DNA of 64,000 nt from Phascolomyces articulosus (taxonomy: Eukaryota > Mucoromycota > Mucoromycetes > Mucorales > Lichtheimiaceae). Positions 60,180-64,000 of the stretch are shown piece by piece. Below the pieces are notes generated by a model. The model was not told where the DNA came from, searched no databases, and worked only from the letters and a program-made list of their open reading frames with translations. Position numbers and translations under genes: made by a program. Position 1 is the first letter of the stretch; each line of letters opens with the position of its first letter. The stretch is from the NCBI GenBank assembly GCA_025677815.1, contig JAIXMP010000030.1, forward strand, positions 310,001 through 374,000. Direction: 5' to 3'.

Positions 60180-62400
60180 TTAATTCTTTTGTTTCTTTCG
60201 AGTTTTAGCTTCAACAGCTTCAGTATCACAGGATTTTACCCGTGAATCATAGTATTCAATTGATTTTTCAATAATCTTCTTTTCACTGATGCGGCAAGTA
60301 AGTGCATAGTAATGGCGCTTGTTGGTAATCTAAAATGAACCATCAAGTTAGTAACATATAAGAACCTAGTAATCAATATATATATATATATGGATTCTCA
60401 CCTTGTTTCTCGATTCAATATCCTTTTCAATTGGTGTCCATTGATCCTTGTCATCCAAATAATCCTTTCTTCGAAGTTCGGAAAGGCGCTTGCAAACGGT
60501 ATAAACAAGCTTCTTTGTACGAAGATGTTCGGTATTCTTGCGCGATTTTTTGTCACCCTTTTGACTTTCTTCTGCCAAACGTTCAAAATAGGCCAATGCT
60601 TCACCAATATCTTCCTTGAATTTTCCAAAGGTTCGATCATTGACAAAGACAACGTGGAGTAATAACATGACTGTATCTTCATAAAGACCTTCCACATTGG
60701 CAAAATAAGGTTGGGGTTTTCCTCCTTCTTCTTCTTCATCATCATCCTCATCTTCTTCACCTTCCTCATCTTCATCTTCATCATCACCATGATGATCGTG
60801 GTTATGACCATGTTCGTGGTCATAGTCATGATCGCCACCGCAACAACCATCCTCATCATCACCATGTTCATGATCTTCACCATCACAGCAACCATCAGCA
60901 CAACAACCATCCTCCTCTTCATCATCGTCATCATCTGGCTTGGGACAAAAGATATGTTCGTTCGTCAAGTAATATCCAAATCGTTCTTGAACACGTTCCA
61001 TTGCTTCTTCAATCAATTCATCTTGATCATGTTTGGGTACCTTTTTGTCACCAACCATACCATCCAAGACAGCTTCAACACAAGCAGTATAGACAGTATC
61101 TTGGCCGACAGAAATATAATCATTTTCGTTATTATCTTGACAGAATCCATATTTGCTCAAAAGAACGATATTGGGGTGTTGACCATAGGTATTAAAGATT
61201 TCTTCTCCTTTCTTGATATCTTGTTCCAGAATCATGTCACAAGTATCCTTCTTTTCCTCTTCTTCTGCCTTTTCTTTTTCTTCATCCTTTTTCCAAAAGT
61301 TGACTTGAGCATCTTCTAATTCTTCAAGATCTTGTAATGGTCCTTCATCGTCTTCCTCATCATCTTCTTCATCAACATTTTCATCTTCACTCTTGAGAGA
61401 AATACCACTTGCTTGTGACATTTTTTCGTCATCTTCCATATCACTCCACTGATCATCATCATCACCAGCATCACTTCCTTGTTCCAAATATTCAAGATAT
61501 TGATGTTCACAATATTCAAGTTCACCACAAGCATCACATACATCAAAATCAGTAACAAAATGAACATGTTCGTCACCACTGCGATGATTGAAGATATCAG
61601 CAAATGGAACCATGGCATTTTCATGGAATGCATCGACTTCAAAAGCACGAGATGAGATCAATGTTGAGATACGACAGAAAAGATCAAATGAAAAATCACC
61701 CTCTTTAAAAATGTATGGATATTCTTCGATCAATGGAACGACAATGGATTTATAATCGTCTTTCAAATCCCTCTAATAATCAACCATAATAAAAAAAGAT
61801 ATTTAGAAAAAAATTTGTAAATCATATATGCATTTGCCTTGCATCATGAACAAAAATAGTGAAAACCTACCAAGTCATTATGTACAGCATCTTCCATTTC
61901 TGTACCTTTGAACCAAGATTTTTCTTCTTCAGACCAAAATACAGGAAGATCCTCGGATGAAGGAAGTGCTTGAAGATAACCATACCATGGAGAATCCTTG
62001 CCCTGAGCTAATTCGTACATGATTGCAATGGCTAATGAACAACTACCAGCGATCTTTTCGTCCTCGAGAATGTTGGCAATACCAGTTGTTTGAATTGAGA
62101 GAATGGCTGTCTTTGGAATCTTTACCACTAGAAAATAAATGGTAATCGATCGTCCCCCGAGAGGAAGGTGTGGATCAAACAGCGATCAGCGAAATAGAAA
62201 AAAATACTAGTGTATATATCTACATGTTTTTAATAAAAAAAAAACTTACAAGGCTTTTCACTACTGGTCATATCTTTTAAAGCAAATACACCAAAAGAGT
62301 CATTGGCAATTTTTATTTCGATGGCTTCTTTATCCCAAACGATCTCATTATCGTTGAACCACTCGAGTAAAATGGCGAGTTTTTCTTTGGTTGCCGACAT
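60180..62400 (-). CDS. SET-domain lysine methyltransferase (SETD6/RKM-like)
   Basis: Four exons, 62400-62250, 62127-61871, 61772-60402 and 60329-60180, join to 642 residues. The ATG at 62400 is used; an upstream in-frame ATG at 62457 would add 19 hydrophobic residues. The split-SET layout matches the SETD6/Rubisco-LSMT/RKM group, which methylates ribosomal proteins or other non-histone targets. VPFADIFNHRSGDEHVHF gives the cofactor-binding NH motif. GEEIFNTYGQHPNIVLLSKY gives the catalytic Tyr. A Rubisco-LSMT-like helical C-terminal domain follows. Two large acidic inserts are present. The second has a Cys/His/Asp cluster (CCADGCCDGEDHEHGDDEDG and so on) that looks metal-binding. Exact substrate unknown. 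Confidence 0.85.
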
Positions 62401-63094
62401 TAGGGAAAGAGACGTTGTTGAGAAATAATAGAAGAAAAAACTTTTTGATGCAGACAAAAAAAAAAAAAAATAATGCGTCGGCTTCAGAAAAACTAAAAGT
62501 TGTCAATGTAAATGAAAAAAGTTTTTTTTAATGTGCCACCAAGCTCTCTAGATTACTCTGCTGCATAACAGTTATTATTCTAAGGTACAATAAAAATATA
62601 TCCAGTAGACGATATCAGTTTAGATGTGAACGTTAATACTGTATTTCCGCTGTCAATTGGTTACTTGCTGTGAACAATCTATTCTAACGCCATGGTTAAG
62701 AAACGCTGGAATATTCTTACACTGCTGATTTGCAATGCATATAAGCATATTCCTTTAACCGACGAGCATGCTGCAAATAGCTGATATACTATAAAGATGT
62801 CAATTGCTGTCTTGAACCAGAGTCTGTATACAACAGTTTTGGAAATTTGTGTGGTACTAATCTGACGCTGTCATAAAATTTTTCACATAAATTTCGCTAG
62901 CTTGAGTGCCCCTAAAATTTGCTTTTTTTTTTTTTTCGTTAAGGTGGAAAGAGTCCTAGAGTCCCAAGAGTCCAAGAGTCCTAGCCCAAGAATTGGGCTT
63001 TCTGATTGGCTATAGGCTCTTTCATTTTTTTTTTTTGTGGACTCGAACCTTTTTTATTTCATTCAAGCGAAGTCCAAAAGTCCAGTTTAATTTT
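62401..63094. other. intergenic with transposon-end relic
   Basis: At 62634-62657 TACTGTATTTCCGCTGTCAA closely resembles the terminus of the Tc1-like element at 41657, apparently a solitary end. The preceding 40 bases resemble 1700-1740. An AGAGTCC-rich tract lies at 62950-62985. Confidence 0.5.
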
Positions 63095-63987
63095 TAATGT
63101 TTTAGATTGCCACGGCTGTTTCTAATTGTCTTCAATGCAGTAAAACATTCACCAGTGAACATAAACTGGATGCTCACAGAAAAGAAAAACATGTCGATCG
63201 TGCATTTGCAGCTTGTTATGACGACACCGAGCTTTGCCTCATCCGTTGCAATGACCACTTCCGATGCCTTTGTGACCACAGTTTATCATTTGAAACTTTA
63301 AGCGGGTTTTCTAAACACGTGCGAAACAAAATATGCAAAGTTATAAAGGCCATTTCGTTTAGTAAGCTCACTTACGTGTCCCGATAGCAACAACATCCCA
63401 ATATGATCACTTACAGCCTTTATTTTGATAGGTCATTTACTATTGCACGACACTGACAATAACGAAGAGGGAATATTCAGTGATGAAGAGTTCGAAGCGA
63501 ATCACAACGTTATCCTACCGGACTTTTCTGCTGAGGATTTGACTATGATGAATAAACGTGACTATAATAACGCGTTCCTGAATGCTTGTCAAGCAACAGA
63601 TTGGGACAATCGCGAAAAGAAACGTCTGCTAACCATCATGGACACGTATGATTTACAGCCTATTGCATTGATCAACGATGGTGATGTCGAATACAATGCA
63701 CTTACACACGAAAAAAATCTACATGCTTTCAAAAATGACAGAATGAAAGTGTACCCCTTAGTTCCGAAACAAAGCGCATTTGAAGGGGCAAAAACGATCC
63801 AGACAGCATCCATATCCCTTTACAGTGCCATCAGTACTGGACCACCTTATTTGCGACAACACATCATGAATTGCACCTATATTGAACTTACAAACGATAT
63901 GGCTATGTTTTTAAAACAAGATTGGTCAATCCACAAAAGTATGAGGTATGCTTGCACCGAGCTTTGGCAGGATCGATCTTATTAAAT
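63095..63987 (+). CDS. C2H2 zinc-finger ORF, probably incomplete
   Basis: A frame without an ATG at about 63103-63384 has a C2H2 finger (CLQCSKTFTSEHKLDAHRKE, then KH) and further Cys/His pairs (CLIRCNDHFRCLCDH, later SGFSKHVRNKIC). It ends at a TAG... stop near 63386. A second frame, 63425-63985, is open for 186 codons with acidic N-terminal sequence and blocks such as LYSAISTGPPYLRQHIMNC. The two may be exons or frames of one mobile-element or helicase-associated protein, but I do not recognise the family. The window ends just after. Confidence 0.4.
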
Positions 63988-64000
63988 GAATCTACTGGGA

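Noticed and set aside
60398..61319. Open frames overlapping the SET gene on both strands
   Set aside because: They are shadows of acidic GAT/GAA codon runs; the SET frame is supported by splice sites and family motifs.

Overview
This is eukaryotic, AT-rich DNA with short GT-AG introns, long poly-A/T runs and microsatellites. The recognisable single-copy genes are NDUFA6, proteasome alpha subunit PSMA1, a Vps3844/DUF3844 membrane protein, an F-box protein, a SETD6/RKM-like SET methyltransferase and a DHA1 drug transporter. Together with the mixture of DNA transposons they point to an early-diverging filamentous fungus, most likely Mucoromycota. That assignment is inference from gene style, not from a marker gene.

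Layout. 1.8-4.1 kb: MFS transporter (minus). 5.7-6.4 kb: a MITE-like element with TA target sites. 6.8-10.6 kb: copy A of a segmental duplication (HET-domain gene, small companion ORF, relic). 11.6-15.4 kb: NDUFA6 (plus), an acidic hypothetical protein (plus), F-box gene (minus). 19.3-21.1 kb: Vps3844 gene (plus). 21.7-29 kb: a gene graveyard (aldo-keto reductase stump, Tc1 fragment, LRR relic, relics of a lineage-specific family, a 129-bp tandem repeat). 29.5-41.3 kb: a large decayed minus-strand gene with an apparent DDE transposase core that contains a WRN-like 3'-5' exonuclease. It has been partly inverted, and a 6.5-kb Mutator-like element (MULE) with TIRs and a target duplication sits in one of its introns. 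The MULE carries a FAR1-MULE-SWIM transposase spliced in frame to an OTU protease. 41.7-43.3 kb: an intact DD34E Tc1-like element with 150-bp TIRs that look identical. 44.8-47.0 kb: intact member of an unknown multi-copy family (F-box-like N terminus). 48.4-51.4 kb: second MULE relic, a fragment of the same unknown family, and an (ATT)41 tract. 52.5-55.9 kb: copy B of the HET segment. 56.3-57.4 kb: decayed Tc1-like transposase. 58.2-62.4 kb: PSMA1 and the SET methyltransferase, both minus. 63.1 kb to the end: a C2H2 zinc-finger ORF that may run off the window.

The housekeeping genes form islands at 11-21 kb and 58-62.4 kb. The rest is accessory DNA in which transposons have landed in or beside one another. 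The most unusual items are the DDE/exonuclease gene, the transposase-OTU fusion, the duplicated HET locus with its small companion ORF, and the unknown multi-copy family. Exon boundaries were worked out by hand from splice sites and reading frame and may be off by a base or two.
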